This document shows, piece after piece, positions 53,195 through 63,463 of a stretch of 64,000 nt of DNA. Both the position numbers and the translations under genes were made by a program. How positions within the stretch are numbered: position 1 is the stretch's first letter; each line of letters begins with the position of its first letter. Source of the DNA: Piscinibacter sp047600445 (GTDB lineage: Bacteria > Pseudomonadota > Gammaproteobacteria > Burkholderiales > Burkholderiaceae_C); NCBI RefSeq assembly GCF_047600445.1, contig NZ_JASGKT010000002.1:1364001-1428000 (forward strand), given 5' to 3'. Below the pieces are notes generated by a model that saw nothing but the letters and a program-made list of their open reading frames with translations, was not told the DNA's origin and searched no databases.

Positions 53195-55414
53195 ATGCAC
53201 GGTCAGACGAGAGCCTGGAGCGCACGGATCGCCGCGATGGCGGCGCTGCTGCTGGCCGCCTGCAACAACAGCCCGTACCCCGACGGCGCGGCCGCCACCA
53301 ACACGCTGTTCAATTCCTTCGACGAGCGCTCGCCGCGCTACCTCGACCCGACCGCGTCGTACAGCAACCCCGAGACGCCGTACACCTACTCGGCCTACGA
53401 GCCGATGTACGCCTACCACTACCTGAAGCGGCCCTACGAGCTGATCCCGAAGACCGCCGAGGCGGTGGCGCGCCCGCGCTACGTCGACCAGGCCGGCCGG
53501 CCGCTGCCCGACGACGCGCCGGCCGAGCAGATCGCCGAGAGCATCTACGACATCCACCTGAAGAAGGGCATCCTCTACGCGCCGCACCCGGCTTTCGCGA
53601 AGGACGACCAGGGCGCGTACCTCTACCACGCGATGAAGCCGGGCGAGGTCGGCGACAAGCGCTCGCCCTGGGATTTCGCGAAGCAGGGCACGCGCGAGCT
53701 GGTGGCCGAGGACTACGTCTACGCCTTCAAGCGCCACGCCACCACGCGCATCGAGACGCCGATCTTCGCGATCTTCTCCGAGTACGTGATCGGCCTGAAG
53801 GAGTACGGCGAGCTGGTGCGCCGCGAAGACGCCAAGCTGCTCGCCGGGCTGCCCGAGTCGAGCCAGGACAAGCCCTTTCTCGACTTCCGCCGCTGGCCGC
53901 TGGCCGGCGTGACCGCGCCCGACAGCCACACGGTGCGCTTTCGCATCAAGGGCAAGTACCCGCAGTGGAAGTACTGGCTGGCGATGACCTTCAGCGCGCC
54001 GGTGCCCTGGGAGGCCGACGCCTTCTACGCGCAGCCGGGCATGGCCGTCAACGGCCTGTCGCTGGTGAAATGGCCGGTGGGCACCGGGCCGTACATGATG
54101 ACCGAGTACGTGCAGGACCGCCGCCACGTGATGAAGCGCAACCCCAACTACCGCGGCGAGCCCTACCCGTGCGAGGGCGAGCCGGGCGACAGGGAGAAGG
54201 GCCTGCTGGCCGACTGCGGCAAGACCATGCCCTTCGTCGACACCATCGTCTCCACCATCGTCAAGGAGGCGGTGCCGCGCAAGGAGATGTTCAAGCAGGG
54301 CTACCTCGACGTGCCCGAGATCGAGCGGCCCGAGTGGGGCGTGCAGTTCCGCGCCGACATGGAGGATTCCGACGACGTGCGGCGCCGCTTCGAGGCGCGC
54401 GGCTTCCTGTTCCCGCAGACCACCGACATCAACAACTGGTACCTCGGCTTCAACTGGCTCGACCCGGTGGTGGGCAAGGGCGACACGCCCGAGCAGCAGG
54501 TGAAGAACCGCAAGCTACGCCAGGCGCTGTCGATCGCGATCGACTGGGAAGAGGGCTACGGCCGCATCTTCCGCAGCAAGGGCGGCGTGGCCGCGCACGG
54601 GCCGGTGCCGCCGGGCGTGTTCGGCTCGCGCGAGGGCACGGCCGAGGGCATCAACCCGGTGACGCACAAGCTCGTCGACGGCAAGCCGGTGCGCCGCGAC
54701 ATCGAAGACGCGAAGAAGCTGCTCGCCGAGGCCGGCTACCCCGACGGCCGCGACGCGAAGAGCGGCAAGCCGCTGGTGCTGAACTACGACTTCCAGCGCG
54801 CGCCCACGCCCGACATCAAGTCGGAGCTCGACTGGATGGTCAAGCAGTTCGCCAAGCTCGGCGTGCAGCTCGAGATCCGCGCCACCGACTACAACCAGTT
54901 CCAGGACAAGGTGCTCAAGGGCAAGCAGCAGATCTTCTGGTGGGGCTGGCTGGCCGACTACCCCGACGCCGAGAACTTCCTCTTCCTGCTCTACGGGCCG
55001 AACGCCAAGTACCCGAATCAGGGCGAGAACACGGCCAACTACAACAACCCCGAGTACGACCGGCTCTATCGCCTGATGCAGACCATGGAAGACGGGCCCG
55101 AGAAGCAGAAGGTGGTCGACCAGATGGTGGCCATCGTGCGCGAGGACGCGCCCTGGGCCTGGGGCTACTGGCCCTACGTGGCGCTGGCCTTCCAGCCCTG
55201 GGCGCACAACGGCAAGCCGACCATCGTGGTGCGCGACCTGGCCAAGTACTACCGCATCGACCCGGCGCTGCGCGTGGCCAAGCAGGCCGAGTGGAACCAG
55301 CCGGTGCGCTGGCCGCTGGCGCTGATCGCCCTGGTGCTGGCCGTCGCGGTATGGCTCACCTGGCGCGGCTACCGCGTGCGCCAGCAGGCCACCGCCAAGC
55401 CGGGCTACGCCTGA
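53195..55414 (+). CDS. Peptide-type ABC transporter binding lipoprotein with C-terminal membrane helix
   Basis: A 739-residue family 5 solute-binding protein, much longer than DppA/OppA (about 540). Residues 1-23 form a lipoprotein signal ending LLLAAC, lipidated C23. The core has NPNYRGEPYP and a long C-lobe (KQQIFWWGWLADYPDAENFL). Unusually, residues near 710-730 form a hydrophobic helix (WPLALIALVLAVAVWL) before a basic tail, so both ends would be membrane-attached. ATG 53195 is preferred over 53165 because the lipoprotein signal begins there. Permeases and fused ATPase follow. Confidence 0.83.
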   Translation: MHGQTRAWSARIAAMAALLLAACNNSPYPDGAAATNTLFNSFDERSPRYLDPTASYSNPETPYTYSAYEPMYAYHYLKRPYELIPKTAEAVARPRYVDQAGRPLPDDAPAEQIAESIYDIHLKKGILYAPHPAFAKDDQGAYLYHAMKPGEVGDKRSPWDFAKQGTRELVAEDYVYAFKRHATTRIETPIFAIFSEYVIGLKEYGELVRREDAKLLAGLPESSQDKPFLDFRRWPLAGVTAPDSHTVRFRIKGKYPQWKYWLAMTFSAPVPWEADAFYAQPGMAVNGLSLVKWPVGTGPYMMTEYVQDRRHVMKRNPNYRGEPYPCEGEPGDREKGLLADCGKTMPFVDTIVSTIVKEAVPRKEMFKQGYLDVPEIERPEWGVQFRADMEDSDDVRRRFEARGFLFPQTTDINNWYLGFNWLDPVVGKGDTPEQQVKNRKLRQALSIAIDWEEGYGRIFRSKGGVAAHGPVPPGVFGSREGTAEGINPVTHKLVDGKPVRRDIEDAKKLLAEAGYPDGRDAKSGKPLVLNYDFQRAPTPDIKSELDWMVKQFAKLGVQLEIRATDYNQFQDKVLKGKQQIFWWGWLADYPDAENFLFLLYGPNAKYPNQGENTANYNNPEYDRLYRLMQTMEDGPEKQKVVDQMVAIVREDAPWAWGYWPYVALAFQPWAHNGKPTIVVRDLAKYYRIDPALRVAKQAEWNQPVRWPLALIALVLAVAVWLTWRGYRVRQQATAKPGYA

Positions 55415-55621
55415 GATGAAACCCGGGATGCGCCTCACTGCCGCTTCGACACGGGGCCTTCGGCAAGCTCAGTCCCCTGCTCAGGGCGAACGGTTGCTTC
55501 ACGCCCGCGCCGCTCCCCTTTTCGGGTCGAGCCTGTCCGAACGGTTGCTTCACGCCCACACCACCCCCCCGTTCGGGCTGAGCTTGTCGAAGCCCGCTGC
55601 GCGCCTTGCTGCCCCTTCGAC
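55415..55621 (+). repeat. Dispersed-repeat spacer inside the peptide ABC operon
   Basis: The spacer holds a copy of the family CCGTTCGGGCTGAGCTTGTC (from 55570) continuing GAAGCCC, degenerate opposite-strand copies (55443-55490), and a 20-bp exact direct repeat CGAACGGTTGCTTCACGCCC at 55487-55506 and 55538-55557. The start codon of the following permease (55622) abuts another repeat edge, CCCTTCGAC. Confidence 0.75.
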
Positions 55622-56605
55622 ATGCTGACCTACCTGATCCGCCGCCTCGGCTACGGAGTGCTGATCCTGATCGGCGTGAACCTGTTCACCTTCGCGCTGT
55701 TCTTCACCGTCAACACGCCCGACGACATGGCGCGGCTGAACATCGGCGGCAAGCGCGTCACGCAGGAGCAGATCGACAAGTGGAAGGCCGAGCGCGGCTA
55801 CGACAAGCCGCTGTACTGGAACGCGAAGGAGCAGGGCGCCGCCAAGCTGACCCAGACTATCGTCTGGGAGCGCTCGGTCTCGCTGTTCGCGCTGAAGTTC
55901 GGCCGCTCCGACGCGCGCGCCGCGATCGACATCGGCTATGAGATCCGCACGCGGATGTGGGTCAGCCTGCAGCTCGCGCTGCCCCTCTTCATCCTGCAGG
56001 TGATCGCCAGCACGGCCTTCGCGCTGCTGCTGGTGTTCTTCCGCCACTCGCGCATCGACTTCTGGGGCGTGGTGCTGTGCGTGCTGATGCTGTCGATCTC
56101 GGCGCTGTTCTACATCATCGTCGGCCAGTACCTGTTCTCGCGCCTGCTGCGCCTGGTGCCGATCAACGGCTACGCGCCGGGACTGGACGCGGTGAAGTTC
56201 CTCGTGCTGCCGATCGCGCTGTCGCTGCTGTCGCGCCTGGGCGGCGAGGCGCGCCTGTACCGCGCGATGTTCCTCGAGGAGATCGGCCGCGACTACGTGC
56301 GCACCGCGCGCGCCAAGGGCCTGTCGGAAGCGGTGGTGCTGTTCCGCCACGTGCTGAAGAACGCGCTGATCCCCATCATCACCAGTGCCGGCTCCTACCT
56401 GCCCTACGTGTTCCTCGGCAGCCTGGTGTTCGAGAGCTTCTTCGGCATCCCGGGGCTGGGCGCCTTCGTGATCGAGGCGATCACCGGGCAGGACTTCGCC
56501 ATCGTGCGCTCGATGGTCTTCCTCGGCGCGCTGCTGTACATCGCCAGCTACGTGCTGATCGACGTGGCCTACACCTGGGCCGACCCGCGCGTGCGGCTGT
56601 CCTGA
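55622..56605 (+). CDS. Peptide-type ABC transporter permease (DppB/YejB-like)
   Basis: A 327-residue permease with six helices. Family features: YLIRRLGYGVLILIGVNLFT at the N-terminus, a periplasmic insert (residues 33-100), the EAA loop RDYVRTARAKGLSEAVVLFR, and FESFFGIPGLGAFVIEAITG. The ATG directly follows a repeat element and has no Shine-Dalgarno sequence, so translation may rely on something other than an SD, or a later start may be used. Confidence 0.87.
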   Translation: MLTYLIRRLGYGVLILIGVNLFTFALFFTVNTPDDMARLNIGGKRVTQEQIDKWKAERGYDKPLYWNAKEQGAAKLTQTIVWERSVSLFALKFGRSDARAAIDIGYEIRTRMWVSLQLALPLFILQVIASTAFALLLVFFRHSRIDFWGVVLCVLMLSISALFYIIVGQYLFSRLLRLVPINGYAPGLDAVKFLVLPIALSLLSRLGGEARLYRAMFLEEIGRDYVRTARAKGLSEAVVLFRHVLKNALIPIITSAGSYLPYVFLGSLVFESFFGIPGLGAFVIEAITGQDFAIVRSMVFLGALLYIASYVLIDVAYTWADPRVRLS

Positions 56606-56623
56606 GCGCAAACGAAGCACACC

Positions 56624-58066
56624 ATGCCCAAGATCGTCCTGCTCTGGACCGACATCGTGCTCTACGCGATGGCCGCCGCGCTCGTCTGGTACGGCTTTCG
56701 CATCCGCGCCAACGCCAACCTGCGCGCCAACTGGTGGAAGGTGCTGCGCGACCCGGCCGCGCTGTCGGCCGGCATCGTGCTGGCGCTGTTCGCGCTGGTC
56801 ACGCTGGCCGACAGCCTGCACTTCCGCCGCGCGCTGCCGCCGCCGCCGGGCGCCGCGGCCGACGCCAGGATCTTCTACGCCACCACCACCGAAAGCGTGC
56901 TCGACCTGCTGCTGGCGCGCCAGATCGGCATGCGCGAGACCGGCTACTCCGAGCCGCTGGCCTGGCTAGGCCTGACGAAAGAGCCGTTCGAACGCGACGG
57001 CCAGCCGGTGCGCGACTTCCCGCGCCTGAAGTTCGGCGGCGCGCACCTCGCCGACCCGGCGAACGAGCGCGACGCCGACGTCGCGCTGCGCGCCGCGGCC
57101 GGCGCCTGCGGCGGGCTGCTGGCAGCCGCGCTGGCCGCGCTGGGCTGCGCGGCCGCGCTGCGGCGCACGCACGGCGGCTGGCGGCAAGCGCTGCGCGACA
57201 TCGCCGCCGACCGCACCGATCTGCCGCTGCGCGCCGCGCTGGCCACCGTGGCGGTGGCGGCGATGCTGATCGGCGCGGCGCTCGCGCTGATGGGCCACTA
57301 CCACGTGTTCGGCACCGACCGCACCGGCAACGACGTGCTGTACCAGGCGCTCAAGAGCGTGCGCACCGCCTTCGTGATCGGCACGCTGGCCACCGTGGCG
57401 ACGCTGCCCTTCGCGGTGGTGCTGGGCATCCTGGCCGGCTACCTGCGCGGCTGGGTCGACGAGGTGATCCAGTACCTCTACACCACGCTCAGCTCGGTGC
57501 CCAACGTGCTGCTGATCGCCGCCTGCGTGCTGATGGTGCAGGTGTTCCTCGACAAGAACCCCGACCTGTTCGAGACCGGGCTGGAGCGCTCCGACCTGAA
57601 GATCTTCCTGCTGTGCGTGATCCTCGGCCTGACCGGCTGGGCCACGCTGTGCCGCCTGGTGCGCGGTGAGACGCTCAAGCTGCGCGAACTCGAATACGTG
57701 CAGGCCGCCACCGCCTTCGGCGTCGGCCACGCGCGCATCATGGCGCGCCACATCGCGCCCAACGTGATGCACCTGGTGCTGATCACCACGGTGCTGAGCT
57801 TCTCCGAGCTGATCCTGTACGAAGCGGTGCTGACCTACGTGGGCGTCGGCGTCGACCCGGCGATGAACAGCTTCGGCGGCATGATCAACCTGGCGCGCAG
57901 CGAGATGAGCCGCGACCCGGTGGTGTGGTGGAGTTTCGCCGCCGCCTTCGGCTTCATGGTCACGCTGGTGCTGGCGGCCAACCTGTTCGCCGACGGCGTG
58001 CGCGACGCCTTCGACCCGCGCGCGCGCAGCCTGCGGCCTCGCCTGGTGAGGCGCAGCCATGCTTGA
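56624..58066 (+). CDS. Peptide-type ABC transporter permease (DppC/YejE-like), extended
   Basis: A 480-residue permease, longer than DppC (about 300). The N-terminal 210 residues hold additional helices (near 3-25, 45-65, 155-175) and a soluble loop. The conserved DppC part starts near 210, with HYHVFGTDRTGNDVLYQALKS, EAA loop LRELEYVQAATAFGVGHARI and YVGVGVDPAMNSFGGMINLA. It follows the first permease by 18 bases. The long N-terminal region resembles that of relatives of YejE. Confidence 0.85.
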   Translation: MPKIVLLWTDIVLYAMAAALVWYGFRIRANANLRANWWKVLRDPAALSAGIVLALFALVTLADSLHFRRALPPPPGAAADARIFYATTTESVLDLLLARQIGMRETGYSEPLAWLGLTKEPFERDGQPVRDFPRLKFGGAHLADPANERDADVALRAAAGACGGLLAAALAALGCAAALRRTHGGWRQALRDIAADRTDLPLRAALATVAVAAMLIGAALALMGHYHVFGTDRTGNDVLYQALKSVRTAFVIGTLATVATLPFAVVLGILAGYLRGWVDEVIQYLYTTLSSVPNVLLIAACVLMVQVFLDKNPDLFETGLERSDLKIFLLCVILGLTGWATLCRLVRGETLKLRELEYVQAATAFGVGHARIMARHIAPNVMHLVLITTVLSFSELILYEAVLTYVGVGVDPAMNSFGGMINLARSEMSRDPVVWWSFAAAFGFMVTLVLAANLFADGVRDAFDPRARSLRPRLVRRSHA

Positions 58067-58132
58067 ACCTTCGGCGGCCAGCCCTTCGGCAGGCACAGGG
58101 CGAACGGGCTCGCTCCCTTCGCTGAACAGGCC

Positions 58133-58228
58133 GTTCGGGCCGAGTTTCTCCGCCCGGTTCGGGCTGAGTTTCTCTTCCCCGTTCGGGCTGAGTTTCTCCA
58201 CCCCGTTCGGGCTGAGCCCTTCGACAAG
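58133..58228 (+). repeat. 24-bp tandem array A (4 units)
   Basis: Units start at 58133, 58157, 58181 and 58205, exactly 24 bases apart, each opening GTTCGGGC(T/C)GAG; the first three continue TTTCTC, the fourth diverges into a CTTCGACAAGCTCAGG element after its first half. Confidence 0.85.
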
Positions 58229-58399
58229 CTCAGGACAGGCTCTGTCGAAGCCCCATCGCGCACCTCGGCCGCCCTTCGACAAGCTCAGGGCGAACGGGTT
58301 GGCGGCTCCCGCTCTCGAAAACCCCGTTCGGGCCGAGTGCGTCGAAGCCTCGTCGCACACCTTGGTTCGCCCTTCGACAAGCTCAGGGCGAACGGACAA

Positions 58400-58543
58400 C
58401 ACCCCGTTCGGGCTGAGCCTGCCCACCCCGCCTGGGCTGAACCTGCCCACCCCGCCTGGGCTGAACCTGACCACCCCGTTCGGGCTGAACCTGACCACCC
58501 CGCCTGGGCTGAACCTGCCCACTCCGTTCGGGCTGAGCCTGTC
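58400..58543 (+). repeat. 24-bp tandem array B (6 units)
   Basis: Six contiguous units of exactly 24 bases (starts 58400, 58424, 58448, 58472, 58496, 58520). Each begins CAC(C/T)CCG, alternates GTTCGGGCTGA or CCTGGGCTGA in the middle and ends (A/G)CCTG(C/A/T)C. The unit is half of the dispersed repeat plus a CACC linker, so the array probably arose by expansion of that repeat. Confidence 0.9.
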
Positions 58544-58606
58544 GAAGCCCCGTGTCGAAGGGCACGCTCGGGGCGAACGGGTTCATTCCCACCCGAAACG
58601 AGCACG

Positions 58607-60463
<1,857 letters not shown>

Positions 60464-60643
60464 CCCCGGTGTGGGGTCCGCGCACCGTTTCAAGGAAACC
60501 CCTAGACAAGTTGCCGCACCGCTGTGGTGACAATCCGTTGACGTAGCTTCGCAGACGGGACATAGCCGGCTTACAAGGGCGGCATGTGTCTTGCTCGGGG
60601 CAAGGGTTACAGATCAACCTTTCATAGCTTTCGAGGAGAAGCC

Positions 60644-63364
60644 ATGTTCAGGAGAACGAAGGTCAGCGCAGGGGTGGTGTTCGCTTTGGGCGTGATGGGC
60701 GCCGCGGGCGCCTGGGCGCAAGCTCAGCAGTTGGAGCGCGTCGAGATCACCGGCTCGTCGATCAAGCGTGTGGCGGCCGAAGGGGCGCTGCCTGTTCAGA
60801 CGCTCAAGCGCGAGGACATCGAGCGAAGCGGCGTCACATCGGTGGTCGAACTGATGCAGAACCTCGCGGTCGTGCAGGGCGGCTACACCGAAGGCGACGC
60901 GATCGGCGGCGGCGGCGGCGGCCTGGCCGAGGTCTCCATCCACAACCAGGGCGGCGATCGCACGCTGGTGCTGCTGAACGGTCGCCGCCTGGTCGGCGAG
61001 GCCGGCGGGGCCGTGGACCTGAACATGATTCCGCTGTCGGCGATCGAGCGCGTCGAGGTGCTGACCGACGGCGCGTCGGCCATCTACGGTTCGGATGCGG
61101 TGGCTGGCGTGGTGAACTTCATCACTCGGCGCAACACGTCGATGGGGGGTCTGGAACTGCGTGCTTCCATCCCTCAGAGAAGCGGCGGCAAGGAGACCAA
61201 CTTCGGCATCTCCAAGGGCATCGGCAACGTGGATTCCGACGGCTACAACGTGCTGCTGTCGGCTTCCTTCGACAAGCGCGATTCTCTCTCGGCGAGCCAG
61301 CGCAGCTTCTCGAAGACCGGCAACATGTTCTTCGACTATGGCGGCCAGCACGTCGGCTTCTTTAATGGCTCGCCGCGCTCCATCCCGGGCAACGTCGTGA
61401 TGCCGGATGGCTCGCTGGCGAATATCTACGAAGTGCAGAATGGCGAGTGCCCGCCGGGGCACGTGGACTACTTCGGATCCTGCTACAACGACTACGCCGC
61501 AACGGTGATGGGCCTGCCCACGCGGGACCGTGCCAGCTTCATGGCGAACTCGGTGCTGAAGATCAGCCCCGACCACGAACTCAAGTTCGACGCCTACTAC
61601 ACGAAGACCAAGACGAAGACCCTGATCGCCTCGGTGCCAGGAGAACTGTCCATCGACCCGAACGGGCCGCTGGGCGGCTACCTCAACGATATCGGGTGGG
61701 CGCCCTACACCGATCAGGACGGGTTCGTCCATGATCAGGCGACGGTCTACTACCGGGCGACGGATCTCGGTGGCCGTGAAGCCACCTACAAGCGAGACAG
61801 CTTCGGTGCGTGGCTGGGTGCGGAGGGCCGCGTCGGGGGCTGGGACTACAGCACCTCCGTCGGCGCGCAGCAGACCAAGTACAAGGAATTCAACAAGGGT
61901 TATCCGTTCGGCAAGGCGTTCAACGAACTGATGAACAGCGGTGTCTGGAATCCGTTCGTGCTGCGCGGCAACCAGTCGCAGGCTGCGCTGGATGCGGCTG
62001 CCGGCATCATGACCGACGGCTTCTACGACGGCGAGCGCAGCCGCCTCTATAGCCTGGAGGCGAAGGCCAGCCGGGAGATCTTCCAGCTTCCCGGCGGCGC
62101 GGCGTCGATTGCGCTGGGCGCGAACTACAACCAGGACGCGGTGGACACCGACCCGAGCGCCGTGGCGCGTGGCGTGGCCGGGCCGACTGGCGACGACTCC
62201 CGGTTCGGGGATGCGGGCGCCGCCATCGCGTACAGCGCCAAGCGCAAGGCCTTCGGCGTGTTCGGCGAACTGCTGCTGCCCGTGGCCAAGTCGTTCGAGA
62301 TCGGGGCCGCTCTGCGCTACGACAACTACAAGGACATCGACAGCGCCGTCACCGGCAAGGTGAGCTTCCGCTACCAGCCGAACAACGCGGTGCTGTTCCG
62401 CGGCTCGCTCGGTACCGGTTTCCGCGCGCCCACGCTGCGCCAGCTCTATCGCCCCTTGCAACAGTTCGGCGTGACCGGCACGCCCTTCGCTTGCACACCG
62501 GAGATGCAGGCCATCGCCACCGGGCTCGGCGCCCAGTGCCGCCCCGCGGGCACGCAGTACGACGTGTTCACCGGCGGCGACGCGAACATCAAGCCGGAGG
62601 AGTCGCGGCAGGCGACCATCGGTTTCCGCGTCGAGCCCACGTCCTCGTTCTCCTTCGGGGCCGACCTGTGGTGGATCGGGATCAAGAACACCTTCGGAAC
62701 CATCGACGAGACCGAGGCGTTCAGCAACGCTGCCAAGTACTCCGATTTCTGGACCTCGTACACCGACCCCGTGAGCGGGCAGACCTATCTCGCTTATGCC
62801 GCCCGCGAAACCAACCTCGGCAAGAGCTATTCGAGCGGGGTCGACCTCGACATCGTCGGACGGTTCGCGACGGATGTCGGCCCGTTGACTTCGTCGCTCA
62901 GGGCGACGTACATGATCCGCGACCGGGGACAGTTGTTGCCGAATGGCGAGTACTTCTCGACCGTGGGTGACAACAACCCGTCGATCGGCGAAGTGACCTT
63001 CCGCTGGAAGGCGACCTGGTCGAACACGCTGCAGATGGGCAACTGGACCCACACGGCCGCCGTCAACTTCCTGTCCGGCTACAAGGACTTCCCGGGCTGG
63101 GTGGACTTCTATGACGACGCTGGCAATTGGATTGGCGAGGACCAGGAGTTCCGCATGAACATCAAGCGCTTCTCGACCCTGGATTGGCAAACGTCGTATG
63201 CCGTCAACAAGGCGCTGCAACTGACCGTGGGCGTCAAGAACGTCTTCGACCGCTCGCCGCCGCTGACGCTGCGCACGACCGGCGCCCACATGCTGGGCTT
63301 CGACTACCGCTACTACAACCCGCTGGGACGGACGTTCCAGGCGAAGCTCAACTACGCGTTCTGA
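60644..63364 (+). CDS. TonB-dependent outer membrane receptor
   Basis: A 906-residue receptor. Signal peptide 1-25 (cut after AWA). The likely TonB box is VEITGSSIK. The plug includes VSIHNQGGDRTLVLLNGRRL and IERVEVLTDGASAIYGSDAV then VNFITRR; the barrel ends NPLGRTFQAKLNYAF with terminal Phe. Large receptors with ITGSSIKR starts import oligopeptides, glycans or chelates; which is unknown. GAGGAG precedes the ATG; TTGACG (60538-60543) might be a -35. It stands between the peptide ABC operon and a tonB-like gene, so an oligopeptide-like ligand is a reasonable guess. Confidence 0.87.
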   Translation: MFRRTKVSAGVVFALGVMGAAGAWAQAQQLERVEITGSSIKRVAAEGALPVQTLKREDIERSGVTSVVELMQNLAVVQGGYTEGDAIGGGGGGLAEVSIHNQGGDRTLVLLNGRRLVGEAGGAVDLNMIPLSAIERVEVLTDGASAIYGSDAVAGVVNFITRRNTSMGGLELRASIPQRSGGKETNFGISKGIGNVDSDGYNVLLSASFDKRDSLSASQRSFSKTGNMFFDYGGQHVGFFNGSPRSIPGNVVMPDGSLANIYEVQNGECPPGHVDYFGSCYNDYAATVMGLPTRDRASFMANSVLKISPDHELKFDAYYTKTKTKTLIASVPGELSIDPNGPLGGYLNDIGWAPYTDQDGFVHDQATVYYRATDLGGREATYKRDSFGAWLGAEGRVGGWDYSTSVGAQQTKYKEFNKGYPFGKAFNELMNSGVWNPFVLRGNQSQAALDAAAGIMTDGFYDGERSRLYSLEAKASREIFQLPGGAASIALGANYNQDAVDTDPSAVARGVAGPTGDDSRFGDAGAAIAYSAKRKAFGVFGELLLPVAKSFEIGAALRYDNYKDIDSAVTGKVSFRYQPNNAVLFRGSLGTGFRAPTLRQLYRPLQQFGVTGTPFACTPEMQAIATGLGAQCRPAGTQYDVFTGGDANIKPEESRQATIGFRVEPTSSFSFGADLWWIGIKNTFGTIDETEAFSNAAKYSDFWTSYTDPVSGQTYLAYAARETNLGKSYSSGVDLDIVGRFATDVGPLTSSLRATYMIRDRGQLLPNGEYFSTVGDNNPSIGEVTFRWKATWSNTLQMGNWTHTAAVNFLSGYKDFPGWVDFYDDAGNWIGEDQEFRMNIKRFSTLDWQTSYAVNKALQLTVGVKNVFDRSPPLTLRTTGAHMLGFDYRYYNPLGRTFQAKLNYAF

Positions 63365-63392
63365 GTTCCCGGGACGGAAAGCCGCTTCCCCC

Positions 63393-63425
63393 ATGCCCGC
63401 TGGTCACGAGCCGGCGGGCATTTTT
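63393..63425 (+). terminator. Intrinsic terminator after the TonB-dependent receptor gene
   Basis: ATGCCCGCTGG (63393-63403) pairs with CCGGCGGGCAT (one T-G wobble) around a 7-base loop, followed by TTTTT. Strong stem and T-run make this a clear rho-independent terminator. Confidence 0.85.
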
Positions 63426-63463
63426 GTTAACCTCGCACGCTTTCGAACTGGAGATCCCAGGAC

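Larger units (their letters stand above)
58067..58606 (+). repeat. Mosaic of dispersed repeats between permease and ATPase genes
   Basis: This 540-base spacer is composed almost entirely of one repeat family in both orientations: CCCTTCGACAAGCTCAGG at 58217-58234, 58272-58289 and 58370-58387 (the last two continuing GGCGAACGG), inverse copies near 58325-58350 and 58524-58550, and two 24-bp tandem arrays annotated separately. An open frame (58059-58613, 184 codons) runs through because the unit is a multiple of three; it has no support as a gene. Confidence 0.85.

Noticed and set aside
58133..58543. CRISPR array
   Set aside because: Units are contiguous 24-bp tandem repeats without variable spacers, and no cas genes are near.
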